DNA of 64,000 nt, from assembly GCF_041154505.1 (NCBI RefSeq), contig NZ_AP028672.1, positions 5,620,501-5,684,500 of the forward strand, read 5' to 3'. The translations under genes and the position numbers were made by a program. A model generated the notes under the pieces. That model searched no databases. It saw nothing but the letters and a program-made list of their open reading frames with translations, and had not been told where the DNA came from. The number at the start of each line of letters is the position of its first letter. Position 1 is the first letter of the stretch. This document shows, piece after piece, positions 1-9,252 of this stretch. This DNA is from Acidovorax sp. A79 (GTDB taxonomy: Bacteria; Pseudomonadota; Gammaproteobacteria; Burkholderiales; Burkholderiaceae_C).

Positions 1-120
1 GGCGTAAAAACTGTACTTTTTGGCCAGTGGGCTGCGGTGGGCGAGTCCGTACCGGTGCCACCCTTGTCCGCAAGGATCGGCGTGCCGTGGGGACGCCACC
101 TTTTTTCAGGAGCCAACGGG

Positions 121-831
121 ATGTCTGACGGCCTGCGGTGGCTGCCGGGGATGGAGAACCTGCCCTTGTCTCCAGCCGCGCGGCGCCATGACCACCACCT
201 CTTTTTCGCCGTGCTGGCGGATGGCGCCGTGGCCGCCCGCGCTGTCCGGCTGTGAGACCAGGAGACGGCCGCCCGCCAGGTGGAGGAGGGCCACAGGGTG
301 CGCACCGAGCGGTTGCATGTGACGCTGGCCTCGCTCGGATGGGATGCCGAGTTCAGCCCGCGCAAGGTCTGGTGGGCGTGTGCGGCCGCCGCGCAAGTTT
401 GCGCACCGGCGTTTTCGCTGCGGCTGGACCGCTGCCTGAGCTTTCAGGGGCGCCAGTCCAGGCGGCCCCTGGTCCTGTGCGGCAGCGAAACCGGCGTGGC
501 GGGCATGGTGGCGCTGCACCAGGCGCTGCGCCAATCCCTGCGGGCGTGCGTGCCAGGCCCTGCGCCAGCGCGCGCCGAGCCATCGTTCACGCCGCACATG
601 ACGCTGCTCTACGGCCCTTCTGCCGTGGAGGAACACGGCGTGGAGCCTCTTGACTGGAGGGTGGATGCCTTCCAGCTGCTCTACAACCGCCGCGGCTCGC
701 CCGGGCCCTACCAGGTGCTGGGGCGATGGGGCCTGGGCCAGCCGGCCTTTTTTCAGGCGGAGCAGGGCCGGCAGCCCGCGCCGGCCGGCGAAGATCCGCC
801 GCCGCGGGGCGGTTCAAATCAAATGCTATAA
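121..831 (+). pseudogene. 2'-5' RNA ligase family protein, interrupted by an in-frame TGA
   Basis: The reading frame from ATG 121 (AGGAG at 108-112, 8 nt spacing) gives the N-terminal strand LFFAVLADG expected of LigT/ThpR-type phosphoesterases, then hits TGA at 253-255 (codon 45). The same frame continues to TAA at 829-831 and carries both hallmark motifs, HVTLASLG (H66, T68) and HMTLLYG (H159, T161), spaced as in the family. One base change (most simply CGA to TGA) explains the break. Restart at GTG 280 would give 183 residues without the first core strand. The last codons and the stop lie inside a family A repeat. Family members act on RNA 2',3'-cyclic phosphate or 2'-5' linkages; this copy is probably inactive unless the stop is read through or is a sequencing error. 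Confidence 0.75.
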
Positions 832-886
832 AAAAAAGTAGCTGACAGCGCTTGAAGGATAAGCCGTGGGGGCAGTTTTTATTCAG
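821..886 (+). repeat. Dispersed repeat family A, copy 1
   Basis: It starts with the family's GCTAT-type end, followed by AGTAGCTGACAGCGCTTGA, and ends in GGCAGTTTTTATTC. It supplies the stop codon of the ligase-like frame and fills the gap to the end of putA. The right half of the hairpin is degenerate here. Confidence 0.65.
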
Positions 887-906
887 ATCCTGCGGGCACG
901 GCCACC

Positions 907-3900
907 TCAGCCAATCGTCATCAGGCTCGCGTTGCCGCCCGCGGCAGCGGTGTTCACGCTCAGTGCGCGCTCGATCAGCAGGCGCTCCAGCGGCACGTCG
1001 GTGGCGCCCGGGGGCAATGCGGTCACGCCCACGATGGGGCCGGGACGGCGGGCCAGCGCCTCGCACACTGCGTGCAGCGAAGCCGCATCGCCATGGTGCA
1101 GCACGGCGGACAGTTCGATGCGGCCGTCGTCCAGCACCTGATCCGCCACCGCGATGCTGGCCTGGACGGCCGGGGCAAGCTGTGCACGCAAGCCCGCCTG
1201 GGTGGAAGGCCACAGGGCCTTGCCGCCCGAGGCCAGCACGGCCGCGGTCTGCGTGAGCAGGTCGCCTTCGGCCTGGGCCAGGCACAGCACGCGGGGCCGG
1301 GGGGCCAGGGTGTAGACGTTGCGCTCACCCGTGGGGCCGGGCAGGGTGCGCGCCGTGCCGCTCTGGGTGGCGGAGGCGAACGCACGGCAGGTGTCCTCCA
1401 GCGCGGGGCGGCCCTGCGTGTGTGCCCACTGCTCCAGTGCGTGCAGGGGCGCCAGCCAGGGTTCGCGCGCTGCCACGTCGGGTGGCGCCGTGCGGTCCAC
1501 CGCGGCGAAGGTGCGTGCCAGCGCATCGGCCGGGCGCCGCGACACCAGGCGCAGCAGGTACAGCGGCCCGCCCGCCTTCGGGCCCGTGCCCGACAGGCCC
1601 TCGCCACCAAACGGCTGCACGCCCACCACGGCGCCCACCATGTTGCGGTTCACGTAGACGTTGCCCGCATGGGCGCGGCTCACCACGCGGGCGATGGTTT
1701 CGTCGATGCGGGTGTGCACGCCCTGCGTGAGGCCGTAGCCGGTGGCGTTGATCTGGTCGAGCAGCTGGTCCAGGTCGTTGCGGGCATAGCGCACCAGGTG
1801 CAGCACGGGCCCAAAGACCTCGCGCTGCAGCTCCTGGATGCCGTGGAGTTCAATCAGCGTGGGCGGCACGAAGGTGCCCTGGGCGGTTTCATCGGCGCTG
1901 CAGCGGCACTGCTGGAACACGCGATGGCCCCTGGCCTTGAGCGCATCGATGTGCGCGGTGATGCCTGCCTGGGCCTCGGCGTCGATGACCGGGCCCACGT
2001 CGACCTGCAGCGCGCCCGGGTTGCCCATGCGCAGTTCACCCATGGCGCCCTTGAGCATTTCCACCACGCGGTCGGCGGCGTCCTCCTGCACGCACAGCAC
2101 GCGCAGGGCCGAGCAGCGCTGGCCGGCGCTGTCGAACGCGGAGGAGACCGCGTCGGCCACCACCTGCTCCACCAGCGCCGACGAGTCCACGATCATCGCG
2201 TTCTGCCCGCCCGTCTCGGCGATCAGGGGGATGGGGCGGCCGGCGGCATCCAGGCGGCCTGCGATGGCGCGTTGCAGGATGCGCGCCACGTCGGTCGAAC
2301 CGGTGAACATGACGCCCATCACACGCGGGTCGCCGATCAGCCGGGCGCCCACGGTCTCGCCCTGGCCGGGCAGCAGCTGCACCACGCCGCGCGGCACACC
2401 CGCCTGCCACAGAACGCGCACGGCCTCGGCGGCGATCAGCGGGGTCTGTTCGGCCGGCTTGGCCAGCACGGGGTTGCCGGCGGCCAGGGCTGCGGCCACC
2501 TGACCCATGAAGATGGCGAGCGGGAAGTTCCAGGGGCTGATGCAGGCCACGGGGCCCAGCGGAAGGTGGGTGGTGTTGTCGAAGGTGGATTCGACCTGCG
2601 CGGCGTAGTAGCGCAGGAAGTCCACCGCCTCGCGCACCTCGGCGACCGCGTTGCTGCAGCTCTTGCCTGCTTCGCGCATCAGCAGACCCAGCAGGGGCTG
2701 CATGCGGTCCTCCAGCAGGCCCGCGGCACGGTCGAGCGTGGCGGCGCGCTCGGCCGGGGGCGTCGCGGCCCACAAGGGGGCCGCCCGCAGGGCGTGTTGC
2801 AGGGCCGCATCCACGTCGGCGGCCGTGGCCTCCTGCACCTGGCCCACCACGTCGCGGTGGTCCGCGGGGTTGCGCACGGGCATCGGCGCGCCCGGCGCGG
2901 CGTCGGCGCCGAGCAAGGGGCCGGCGGTCCAGCCCTGGCTGGCGGTGGCCTGCAGGATCGCGTCCAGTTGCGCGAGGGTGTTCTCGTTCGACAGGTCGAG
3001 CCCGCGCGAGTTGGCGCGGTGCGGGCCGTACAGGCCGCGTGGCGTGGCGATGCGCGGGTGGGGCAGGCCTGCGCCGCCTTCTGCGGCGGCCTGCTGGTCC
3101 ACCACCTCGACGGGGCTCTTCACCAGGTCCTCCAGCGCGATGGTCTCGTCGGCGATGCGGTTCACGAACGAGGTGTTGGCGCCGTTTTCCAGCAGTCGGC
3201 GCACCAGGTACGCCAGCAGGGTCTCGTGCGTGCCGACGGGGGCGTAGATGCGGCAGGGCCGACCCAGCTTGCCGGCGGTGACGGCGCCCACCACCTGCTC
3301 GTACAGGGGCTCGCCCATGCCGTGCAGGCACTGGAATTCGTACTGGCCGGCATAGTAGTTGTGGCCCGCCAGGTGGTAGATGGTGGCGAGTGTTTCCGCG
3401 TTGTGCGTGGCGAACTGCGGGTAGATGGCCTCGGGCGCGGCCAGCAATTTCCTTGCGCAGGCGATGTACGAGATGTCGGTGTGCACCTTGCGGGTGTACA
3501 CGGGGTAGTCGTCCAGCCCGTCGACCTGGGCGCGCTTGATCTCGCTGTCCCAGTAGGCACCCTTGACCAGGCGCACCATCAGTCGGCGCTGCGTGCGGCG
3601 CGCCAGGTCCACCACGTAGTCGATGACGAAGGGGCAGCGCTTCTGGTAGGCCTGGATCACGAAGCCGATGCCGTTCCAGCCGGCCAGCGAAGGCTCGTGG
3701 CACAGGCGTTCGAGCAGGTCCAGCGACAGCTCCAGCCGGTCGGCCTCCTCGGCATCGATGTTGATGCCGATGTCATAGCTGCGCGCGAGCTCGGTCAGGC
3801 GCAGCACCAGCGGGTACAGCTCGTCCATCACACGGGCGAACTGCGCGCGGCTGTAGCGCGGGTGCAGGGCCGACAGCTTGATCGAGATGCCGGGGCCTTC

Positions 3901-4671
3901 ATAGATGCCGCGCCCGGCGGATGCCTTGCCGATGGCGTGGATGGCCTGCTCGTACGACGCGTAGTAGCGCTGGGCGTCCTCGCTGGTCAGCGCGGCCTCG
4001 CCCAGCATGTCGTAGGAATAGCGGAAGCCCTCGCCTTCCATCTGGCGGGCGTTGGCCAGGGCTTCGCCAATGGTCTCGCCGGTCACGAACTGCTCGCCCA
4101 TCATGCGCATGGCCATGTCCACGCCCTTGCGGATGAGCGGCTCTCCGCCCTTGCTGATCAGGCGGCCGAGCGATGCGCCCAGGCTGCCTTCGCTGTGCGT
4201 GGCCACCAGCTTGCCCGTGATGAGCAGGCCCCAGGTGGCCGCATTCACAAACAGCGAAGGGCTCTTGCCCAGGTGGGGTTCCCACTGGCCGTTGCTGATC
4301 TTGTCGCGGATCAATGCATCGCGCGTGGCCTTGTCGGGGATGCGCAGGAGCGCCTCGGCCAGGCACATCAGCGCCACGCCTTCTTGCGACGACAGCGCGA
4401 ACTCCTGCAGCAATCCCTGCACGATGCCCGCGCGGCCCCCGGCGCTCTTGCGGCTGCGCAGGGCGCCCGCAATGCGCAGCGCCAGCTGCCCGGCCGCTTG
4501 CGCCATCGCCTGCGGCAAACGGGCCTGCGCCAGCAGCGGGGCCAGGGCCTCGGGCTCGGGGCGCCGGTAGGCCGCGGTGATGGCGGCGCGCAACGGGCTG
4601 GCCAGGGGCGAGCGCGGGGCAAAGCCGGCGGGGCTGGTGGAAGAGGGCAGGGCGCCGGTGGGCTGCGTCAT
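907..4671 (-). CDS. putA: Bifunctional proline dehydrogenase / delta-1-pyrroline-5-carboxylate dehydrogenase
   Basis: This 1254-residue enzyme oxidises proline to glutamate in two steps. The FAD-dependent proline dehydrogenase barrel spans about 130-510, with IKLSALHPRYS, VRLVKGAYWDSE, FATHNAETLA and YAPVGTHETLLAYLVRRLLE. The NAD-dependent aldehyde dehydrogenase spans about 590-1020, with glutamate near 819 (ETGGQN) and the catalytic cysteine near 853 (SAGQRCSA). A C-terminal domain follows. The N-terminus lacks the ribbon-helix-helix DNA-binding domain of E. coli PutA, so this is the long non-regulatory type (type B), consistent with a separate Lrp-type regulator encoded divergently. ATG 4671 was chosen because the upstream extension is low-complexity and reaches into the promoter region. 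Confidence 0.96.
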   Translation of the reverse strand: MTQPTGALPSSTSPAGFAPRSPLASPLRAAITAAYRRPEPEALAPLLAQARLPQAMAQAAGQLALRIAGALRSRKSAGGRAGIVQGLLQEFALSSQEGVALMCLAEALLRIPDKATRDALIRDKISNGQWEPHLGKSPSLFVNAATWGLLITGKLVATHSEGSLGASLGRLISKGGEPLIRKGVDMAMRMMGEQFVTGETIGEALANARQMEGEGFRYSYDMLGEAALTSEDAQRYYASYEQAIHAIGKASAGRGIYEGPGISIKLSALHPRYSRAQFARVMDELYPLVLRLTELARSYDIGINIDAEEADRLELSLDLLERLCHEPSLAGWNGIGFVIQAYQKRCPFVIDYVVDLARRTQRRLMVRLVKGAYWDSEIKRAQVDGLDDYPVYTRKVHTDISYIACARKLLAAPEAIYPQFATHNAETLATIYHLAGHNYYAGQYEFQCLHGMGEPLYEQVVGAVTAGKLGRPCRIYAPVGTHETLLAYLVRRLLENGANTSFVNRIADETIALEDLVKSPVEVVDQQAAAEGGAGLPHPRIATPRGLYGPHRANSRGLDLSNENTLAQLDAILQATASQGWTAGPLLGADAAPGAPMPVRNPADHRDVVGQVQEATAADVDAALQHALRAAPLWAATPPAERAATLDRAAGLLEDRMQPLLGLLMREAGKSCSNAVAEVREAVDFLRYYAAQVESTFDNTTHLPLGPVACISPWNFPLAIFMGQVAAALAAGNPVLAKPAEQTPLIAAEAVRVLWQAGVPRGVVQLLPGQGETVGARLIGDPRVMGVMFTGSTDVARILQRAIAGRLDAAGRPIPLIAETGGQNAMIVDSSALVEQVVADAVSSAFDSAGQRCSALRVLCVQEDAADRVVEMLKGAMGELRMGNPGALQVDVGPVIDAEAQAGITAHIDALKARGHRVFQQCRCSADETAQGTFVPPTLIELHGIQELQREVFGPVLHLVRYARNDLDQLLDQINATGYGLTQGVHTRIDETIARVVSRAHAGNVYVNRNMVGAVVGVQPFGGEGLSGTGPKAGGPLYLLRLVSRRPADALARTFAAVDRTAPPDVAAREPWLAPLHALEQWAHTQGRPALEDTCRAFASATQSGTARTLPGPTGERNVYTLAPRPRVLCLAQAEGDLLTQTAAVLASGGKALWPSTQAGLRAQLAPAVQASIAVADQVLDDGRIELSAVLHHGDAASLHAVCEALARRPGPIVGVTALPPGATDVPLERLLIERALSVNTAAAGGNASLMTIG

Positions 4672-4764
4672 GGCGTGTCTTTCGGTGGGTATCAAGGGTA
4701 TTGGTGGTTGGGCCCCCAGGGCCTGCCGGGGGCGGCTGGATGCGATGATCCTTGGTCTGTGGAT

Positions 4765-4803
4765 GAATAAATGGTCGAAAATAGGCGGTCTGTCAGAATA
4801 AAT
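4765..4803. promoter_or_regulatory. Possible Lrp-type operator between putA and its regulator
   Basis: The 143-nt divergent spacer contains two identical copies of GAATAAAT (4765-4772 and 4796-4803), 31 bp apart or about three helical turns, in an AT-rich patch just upstream of the regulator start. Lrp/AsnC octamers bind phased AT-rich sites. Assignment to this regulator is inference. Confidence 0.35.
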
Positions 4804-4814
4804 CACTATCCAAA

Positions 4815-5288
4815 ATGACGATGGAAACCGATCTGGACCGTATTGACCGCAAGATTTTGTCAATCCTGCAGGAAGATGGGCGCATTGCCAATCTCAAGCT
4901 GGCGGACGCCGTCGCGCTGTCGCCCACCGCGGTGCTGGCGCGCGTACAGCGCCTCACGCGCGACGGCTTCATCCTGGGCTACGAGGCGCGGCTCAACCCG
5001 CTGAAGCTGGGGGCGGGCATGCTGGTGTTCGTGGAGGTGCTGCTCGACCGCACCACGCCGAATGTGTTCGACCAGTTCAAGGCGGCGGTGCAGGTGCATC
5101 CCGAGATCATGGAGTGCCACATGGTGGCAGGGGGGTTCGACTACCTGCTCAAGACGCGCTCGGCCGACATGAACGCCTACCGCGTGTTCGCGGGCGCGGT
5201 GCTGTGGCAACTGCCCGGGGTGCGCGAGACACGCACCTATGCGGTGATGGAAGAGGTCAAGCACACCAACCACCTGCACCTGCGTTGA
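4815..5288 (+). CDS. Lrp/AsnC family regulator, likely of putA
   Basis: This 157-residue protein has an N-terminal winged helix-turn-helix (about 5-62; DRIDRKILSILQEDGRI opening and SPTAVLARVQRLTRDG recognition region). The C-terminal RAM/effector domain spans about 70-150 (MECHMVAGGFDYLLKTR). It is divergent from putA, the arrangement in which Lrp-type PutR/BkdR-like proteins activate proline catabolism in response to proline. ATG 4815 and ATG 4821 are both possible starts. The family is certain; the target is inferred from position. Confidence 0.88.
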   Translation: MTMETDLDRIDRKILSILQEDGRIANLKLADAVALSPTAVLARVQRLTRDGFILGYEARLNPLKLGAGMLVFVEVLLDRTTPNVFDQFKAAVQVHPEIMECHMVAGGFDYLLKTRSADMNAYRVFAGAVLWQLPGVRETRTYAVMEEVKHTNHLHLR

Positions 5289-5341
5289 AGGGGCGCGCGG
5301 GGCCCGGCGGTGCGCGCCGCTGCCATGGAGCCACGGCTGCA

Positions 5342-5370
5342 TTGGCTCGGCACGCCAAAGCCTCCATAAT
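5342..5370 (+). promoter_or_regulatory. Putative sigma-70 promoter of the small secreted protein gene
   Basis: TTGGCT at 5342-5347 and CATAAT at 5365-5370 are separated by 17 nt. They lie about 35 nt upstream of the ATG at 5405, after a GC-rich stretch without genes. Confidence 0.45.
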
Positions 5371-5404
5371 CCCAGGCAGACATGCCAGATCGAGGAGAAG
5401 AACC

Positions 5405-5725
5405 ATGACCCGCTTCCCATACGCCACTGCCGCTGCCGCCGCGCTGCTGGGCGCCCTTTTCAGCCAGTCGGCCGCGGCTTCGTGCTACGTGGTCTACGGC
5501 CCCGACAAGGACATCGTGTACCGCGCGCCCGAACCGCCGGTGGACATGTCCTACCAGATCCACCAGACCCTGCCGCTGGTGGCGCCGGGCGCCACGCTGG
5601 TGTTCACGCCGGACAATTACAACTGCGACCTCACCGTCAACAAGCTGCCCCTGGCGTCCGCGCAGGGCGCCACGGGATCCATGGGATCCGTCGGCGGCCG
5701 CCCCGCGCGCGCGGACCGCGGCTGA
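5405..5725 (+). CDS. Small secreted protein of unknown function
   Basis: This 106-residue protein starts at ATG 5405 behind GAGGAG. It opens with a signal peptide (MTRFPYATAAAAALLGALF, likely cleaved after SAAA near residue 24). The mature part has two cysteines (SCYVVYG and NYNCDLTV) that could form a disulfide in the periplasm, followed by a low-complexity Gly/Ser/Arg tail. I do not recognise a domain. The signal peptide is clear; the function is unknown. Confidence 0.7.
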   Translation: MTRFPYATAAAAALLGALFSQSAAASCYVVYGPDKDIVYRAPEPPVDMSYQIHQTLPLVAPGATLVFTPDNYNCDLTVNKLPLASAQGATGSMGSVGGRPARADRG

Positions 5726-5793
5726 CCTGACCGAGCTGGCAGGCTGCGGCGATCCCCGGGCAGGCACCGGCCCGGGCCTGAGACAATCGGGGG

Positions 5794-7257
5794 ATGAGCG
5801 AACCGAAAGAACTATCCCCCTCGTTTGAACCCACCGCGCAGGATTCCCACGGCGATCTGCCCGAGGGCTGGCTGCAGGTCCAGTCCATGGACCTGGATGC
5901 CCAGGGCGTCGCCCGCAAGCCCGACGGCAAGGTCATCTTCATCGACGGTGCCCTGCCGTTCGAGCTGGTCACCGCCAACACCCACCGCAAGAAGAACAAC
6001 TGGGAGCAGGCCAGCCTGACGGCGATCCACCGCGAATCGTCGCAGCGCGTGCGCCCCGGCTGCCCGCACTTTGGCCTGCATGCCGGAGCCTGCGGCGGCT
6101 GCAAGATGCAGCACCTGCACGTGGGCGCCCAGGTGGCCGTCAAGCAGCGGGTGCTGGAAGACAACCTGTGGCACCTGGGCAAGGTCAAGGCCGGCACCGT
6201 GCTGCGCCCCATCGAAGGCCCCGCCTGGGGTTACCGCTACCGTGCGCGGCTGTCGGTGCGCCATGTGATCAAGAAGGGCCAGGTGCTGATCGGCTTTCAT
6301 GAACGCAAGAGCCGCTACGTGGCGGACATGCAGCAGTGCCCCGTGTTGCCGCCCCATGTAGACGCCATGCTGATGCCCCTGCGGGCCCTGATCGCCGACA
6401 TGGATGCGCGCGACACCTGCCCGCAGATCGAGCTGGCCTGCGGCGACAGCGTGACGGCCCTGGTGCTGCGCCACCTGGAGCCGCTGAGCGCCGGCGACAT
6501 CGCCCGGCTGCGCGCCTTCGCCGCCGGGCACGGCGTGCAATGGTGGCTACAGCCCAAGGGCCCGGACACGGTGAAGCTGCTCGAGGAGGGCGGCGAGCAG
6601 CTTTCCTATGCGCTGCCGGATTTCGGCATCACCATGCCGTTCAAGCCGACCGACTTCACGCAGGTGAACCCGCACATCAACCGCGTGCTCGTCTCCCGCG
6701 CGCTGCGCCTGCTGGACGTGCAGCCCCACGAGCGTGTGATCGACTGGTTCTGCGGCCTGGGCAACTTCACGCTGCCGCTGGCCACGCAGGCGCGCGAGGT
6801 GCTGGGCATCGAGGGCAGCGAGGCCCTGGTGGCCCGCTCGCGCGAGAACTATGCATTGAATCAGGCTGCAGCGCAGGACCATAAAGCGCTGGCAGCTACT
6901 GATTTTGTAGCGCGTAACCTGTTCGAGATGACCCCGGAGATGCTGGTGGCCGACGGCGCGGCTGACAAGTGGCTGGTCGATCCGCCCCGCGAAGGCGCGT
7001 TCGCGCTGGCCAAGGCGCTCGCTGACATCGAGCAGGCGCGCATCGGCGCCGAGGGCGCGGGCCCGCTGCCCGCCGGGGCCGAAGGCTGGACCCCGCCCAA
7101 ACGCATCGTCTATGTCAGCTGCAATCCCGCCACGCTCGCCCGCGATGCCGGGTTGCTGGTGCATCTGGCGGGCTACCGCTGCACGGCGGCCGGCATGGTG
7201 AACATGTTCCCGCACACGGCGCACGTGGAAAGCATGGCGGTGTTCGACCGCGCCTGA
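5794..7257 (+). CDS. rlmD: 23S rRNA (uracil-1939-C5)-methyltransferase RlmD
   Basis: This 487-residue SAM-dependent RNA methyltransferase should modify U1939 of 23S rRNA. It has an N-terminal TRAM-like region (about 20-75) and iron-sulfur cluster cysteines C90, C100 and C103, with a fourth in MQQCPVLPP. The Rossmann SAM motif is [14 protein letters not shown], the following acidic motif is LVDPPREGA, and the catalytic cysteine sits in [15 protein letters not shown] family A repeat is carried in frame between the SAM motif and the LVDPPREGA motif (residues about 355-373), lengthening a surface segment without breaking the frame. Confidence 0.94.
   Translation: MSEPKELSPSFEPTAQDSHGDLPEGWLQVQSMDLDAQGVARKPDGKVIFIDGALPFELVTANTHRKKNNWEQASLTAIHRESSQRVRPGCPHFGLHAGACGGCKMQHLHVGAQVAVKQRVLEDNLWHLGKVKAGTVLRPIEGPAWGYRYRARLSVRHVIKKGQVLIGFHERKSRYVADMQQCPVLPPHVDAMLMPLRALIADMDARDTCPQIELACGDSVTALVLRHLEPLSAGDIARLRAFAAGHGVQWWLQPKGPDTVKLLEEGGEQLSYALPDFGITMPFKPTDFTQVNPHINRVLVSRALRLLDVQPHERVIDWFCGLGNFTLPLATQAREVLGIEGSEALVARSRENYALNQAAAQDHKALAATDFVARNLFEMTPEMLVADGAADKWLVDPPREGAFALAKALADIEQARIGAEGAGPLPAGAEGWTPPKRIVYVSCNPATLARDAGLLVHLAGYRCTAAGMVNMFPHTAHVESMAVFDRA
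6854..6912 (-). repeat. Family A repeat inside rlmD
   Basis: Read on the minus strand it goes GCTACAAAATCAGTAGC, TGCCAGCGCTTTATGG, then TGCGCTGCAGCCTGATTC, matching the intergenic copies in order and spacing. It is in frame with rlmD and adds about 19 residues (around [18 protein letters not shown]) that look unlike the flanking conserved motifs. Confidence 0.7.
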
Positions 7258-7328
7258 GGGGAGAAAGGGCCGCCGCAGCCGGTGTGCGCCGGCCTGGCCG
7301 CGCACGGGGGGAGAGCGGCCCGCTAGCC

Positions 7329-7706
7329 CTAGCTGCGGTTGCGGTTCGAAGCCGCGTCGCGGGGCTCGGTCTCGATATCGCCGGACCGTTCGGCGCGCTC
7401 GGGTTTCTCGACCACCTTGCCGAGCACCGAAGGCGTGCCTTCCAGCTTGTTTTCACGCATGTAGGCGTCCATGTCCTTCCACCCGGCGAACACCGAGGCC
7501 TTGGCGGCCTTGGGGTTCAGGGTGTAGCAGTCTTCCAGCCCGCGCAGCGCGTGGCGGCAGGCGCCGCCGATGGCCTTGGCTTCTTCCTCGCGCTGGACGA
7601 TCCTGGGATCCGGGCCCAGGCCAGGGATCTTGTTGCAGGCGGCCAGCAGCAGGATACTGCACAGGGCCAGCATGCGCAGTGCGGTGGAGCGGGTTTTGCG
7701 ATACAT
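7329..7706 (-). CDS. Putative lipoprotein
   Basis: This 125-residue protein has a lipoprotein signal peptide: basic MYRKTRS, a hydrophobic stretch, then lipobox LLAAC with cysteine near residue 24. The mature part has two further cysteines (GGACRHALRGLEDCYTL), spaced as in CHCH-like or small periplasmic lipoproteins, then a charged tail (VVEKPERAERSGDIETEPR). It should be anchored to a membrane facing the periplasm. No function recognised. Confidence 0.75.
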   Translation of the reverse strand: MYRKTRSTALRMLALCSILLLAACNKIPGLGPDPRIVQREEEAKAIGGACRHALRGLEDCYTLNPKAAKASVFAGWKDMDAYMRENKLEGTPSVLGKVVEKPERAERSGDIETEPRDAASNRNRS

Positions 7707-7766
7707 GTGCTTGCATTATCGGCACGCCAGCCGCGCTATTGAGGGCTTGGCGGTGCGAAGCGCAAG

Positions 7767-7792
7767 AAAAAGGCTCCCGAAGGAGCCTTTTT
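7767..7792 (-). terminator. Intrinsic terminator after the BI-1 family gene
   Basis: AGGCTCC (7771-7777) and GGAGCCT (7782-7788) form a 7-bp stem with loop CGAA, extended by A and T tracts. The U-run works on the minus strand, 35 nt after the BI-1 gene stop. Confidence 0.85.
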
Positions 7793-7826
7793 GCCTTGAG
7801 GTGGCGCCTGGGAGCGCGCCAGGGGG

Positions 7827-8522
7827 TCAGTCGCGTTCGCCGCCCATGATGCCCAGCAGGGCCAGCAGGCTCTGGAACACGTTGAAGATGTCCAGGTACA
7901 GGGCCAGCGTGGCGCTGATGTAGTTGGTTTCGCCGCCGTCCAGGATCTGCTTCAAGTCATACAGCATGTAGGCGCTGAAGATGCCGATGGCAGCGACCGA
8001 GATCGCCATCATGCCGACCGAGGAGCCGACAAACACGTTGATGACGGCGCCCACCATGAGCACCAGCGCGCCCACCATCAGCCACTTGCCCATGCCCGAG
8101 AGGTCGCGCTTGATCACGCTGGCCAGGCTGGCCATCACGAAGAACACGCCCGCGGTGCCGGCGAAGGCCGTCATGATGAGGTCGGTGCCGTTCTTGAAGC
8201 CCAGCACCATGCCGATGAGGCGCGAGAGCATGAGGCCCATGAAGAACGTGAAGGCCAGCAGCACGGGCACGCCGGCTGCCGAACGCTTGGTCTTTTCGAT
8301 CGCGAACATGAAGGCGAACGCGCCGCCCAGGAACACGATCAGGCCCACGCCGCCGCGCAGCGACTGGGTGATGCCGGTGGCGACGCCGACCCATGCGCCC
8401 AGCACCGTGGGGATCATGCTCAGCGCGAGCAGCCAGTAGGTATTGCGAAGCACCTTGTGGCGCTCCTCCTGCGAGATGCCATAGCCCGCAGAGTGCCCCA
8501 GGGTGGTGACTTGGTCATTCAT
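7827..8522 (-). CDS. BI-1/YccA family inner membrane protein
   Basis: This 231-residue protein has about seven hydrophobic segments and the Bax inhibitor-1 family pattern, including the C-terminal YMLYDLKQILDGGETNYISATLALYLDIFNVFQ motif family (here spread over about 178-215) and the final LLALLG. Bacterial members include YccA, which interacts with FtsH, and YbhL, a pH-sensitive calcium leak family. ATG 8522 has AAGGAG upstream; longer versions run into the promoter. The exact role in this organism is unknown. Confidence 0.88.
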   Translation of the reverse strand: MNDQVTTLGHSAGYGISQEERHKVLRNTYWLLALSMIPTVLGAWVGVATGITQSLRGGVGLIVFLGGAFAFMFAIEKTKRSAAGVPVLLAFTFFMGLMLSRLIGMVLGFKNGTDLIMTAFAGTAGVFFVMASLASVIKRDLSGMGKWLMVGALVLMVGAVINVFVGSSVGMMAISVAAIGIFSAYMLYDLKQILDGGETNYISATLALYLDIFNVFQSLLALLGIMGGERD

Positions 8523-8745
8523 CTTGTGTCTCTCCTTGTTGGCCTGCACGACGCAGACAGTGCAAATTCTAGGTGGTGGTGGCTGGAGGCCTTCCAATAT
8601 CCGCGTCCGGTCACCTACTTTTGGTAAGGGTTCTTTCACCCTGCATGGGGGTGAGGGGGTGGGCGTATGCCGCTATGCTTGCCGTCTTTCCCCCGCCGGC
8701 GCGGACTCTCGCGGCCCGGCATTCTTCTCCTTTGCGGGTATACCA

Positions 8746-9153
8746 ATGAAAACCAAGCATGAACTCGAACTGGCCGACGTGAAGGCCATTGCCGCTGCCG
8801 CCGAAGCCGAGGCGCTCAAGAACCAGTGGGCCGTGACCATCGCCATCGTGGACGATGGCGGCCACCTGCTGTGGCTGCAGCGCCTGGATGGCGCCGCCGC
8901 GGTGTCGTCCCACATCGCCCCGTCCAAGGCCCGCACGGCCGCCCTGGGGCGCCGCGAGAGCAAGGTGTACGAGGACATCGTCAACGGCGGCCGCACGGCC
9001 TTCCTGAGCGCGCCCGCCATCGACGGCCTGCTGGAAGGCGGCGTGCCGATCCTCAAGGACGGCCAGTGCCTTGGCGCCGTGGGGGTGAGCGGTGTGAAGT
9101 CCACCGAGGACGCGCAGGTGGCGCGCGCCGGCATCGCTGCTCTGGGGCTTTGA
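8746..9153 (+). CDS. GlcG/HbpS family (DUF336) protein
   Basis: This 135-residue single-domain protein shows the family pattern: the ALKNQWAVTIAIVDDGGHLLWLQRLDGA core, then SKARTAA, and the C-terminal GVPILKDGQCLGAVGVSG. HbpS-type members bind haem or small ligands, and GlcG sits in glycolate operons. No signal peptide is evident, so it is probably cytoplasmic. It is monocistronic, divergent from the BI-1 gene and followed by a strong terminator. Family clear, ligand unknown. Confidence 0.85.
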   Translation: MKTKHELELADVKAIAAAAEAEALKNQWAVTIAIVDDGGHLLWLQRLDGAAAVSSHIAPSKARTAALGRRESKVYEDIVNGGRTAFLSAPAIDGLLEGGVPILKDGQCLGAVGVSGVKSTEDAQVARAGIAALGL

Positions 9154-9223
9154 CGGGATTCCAGGGCGTGGGCCCGCAGGGGGCAGGGGACTGAAGAGCT
9201 TTCAGGTCCTGTGCCCCCCAATG

Positions 9224-9252
9224 AAAAAACCGGCCCGCGAGGCCGGTTTTTT
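9224..9252. terminator. Strong bidirectional terminator
   Basis: A perfect 12-bp inverted repeat (9224-9235 with 9241-9252) has a 5-nt loop and A6/T6 ends. It can end the GlcG-like gene on the plus strand and transcription from hemP on the minus strand. Confidence 0.9.

Noticed and set aside
1072..4770. Very long open frame on the plus strand opposite putA
   Set aside because: It is the antisense shadow of putA in a GC-rich genome: composition is His/Gln/Arg-rich and no domain is visible. Similar shadows lie opposite argG, pepN, nirB, pheT and the receptor gene.
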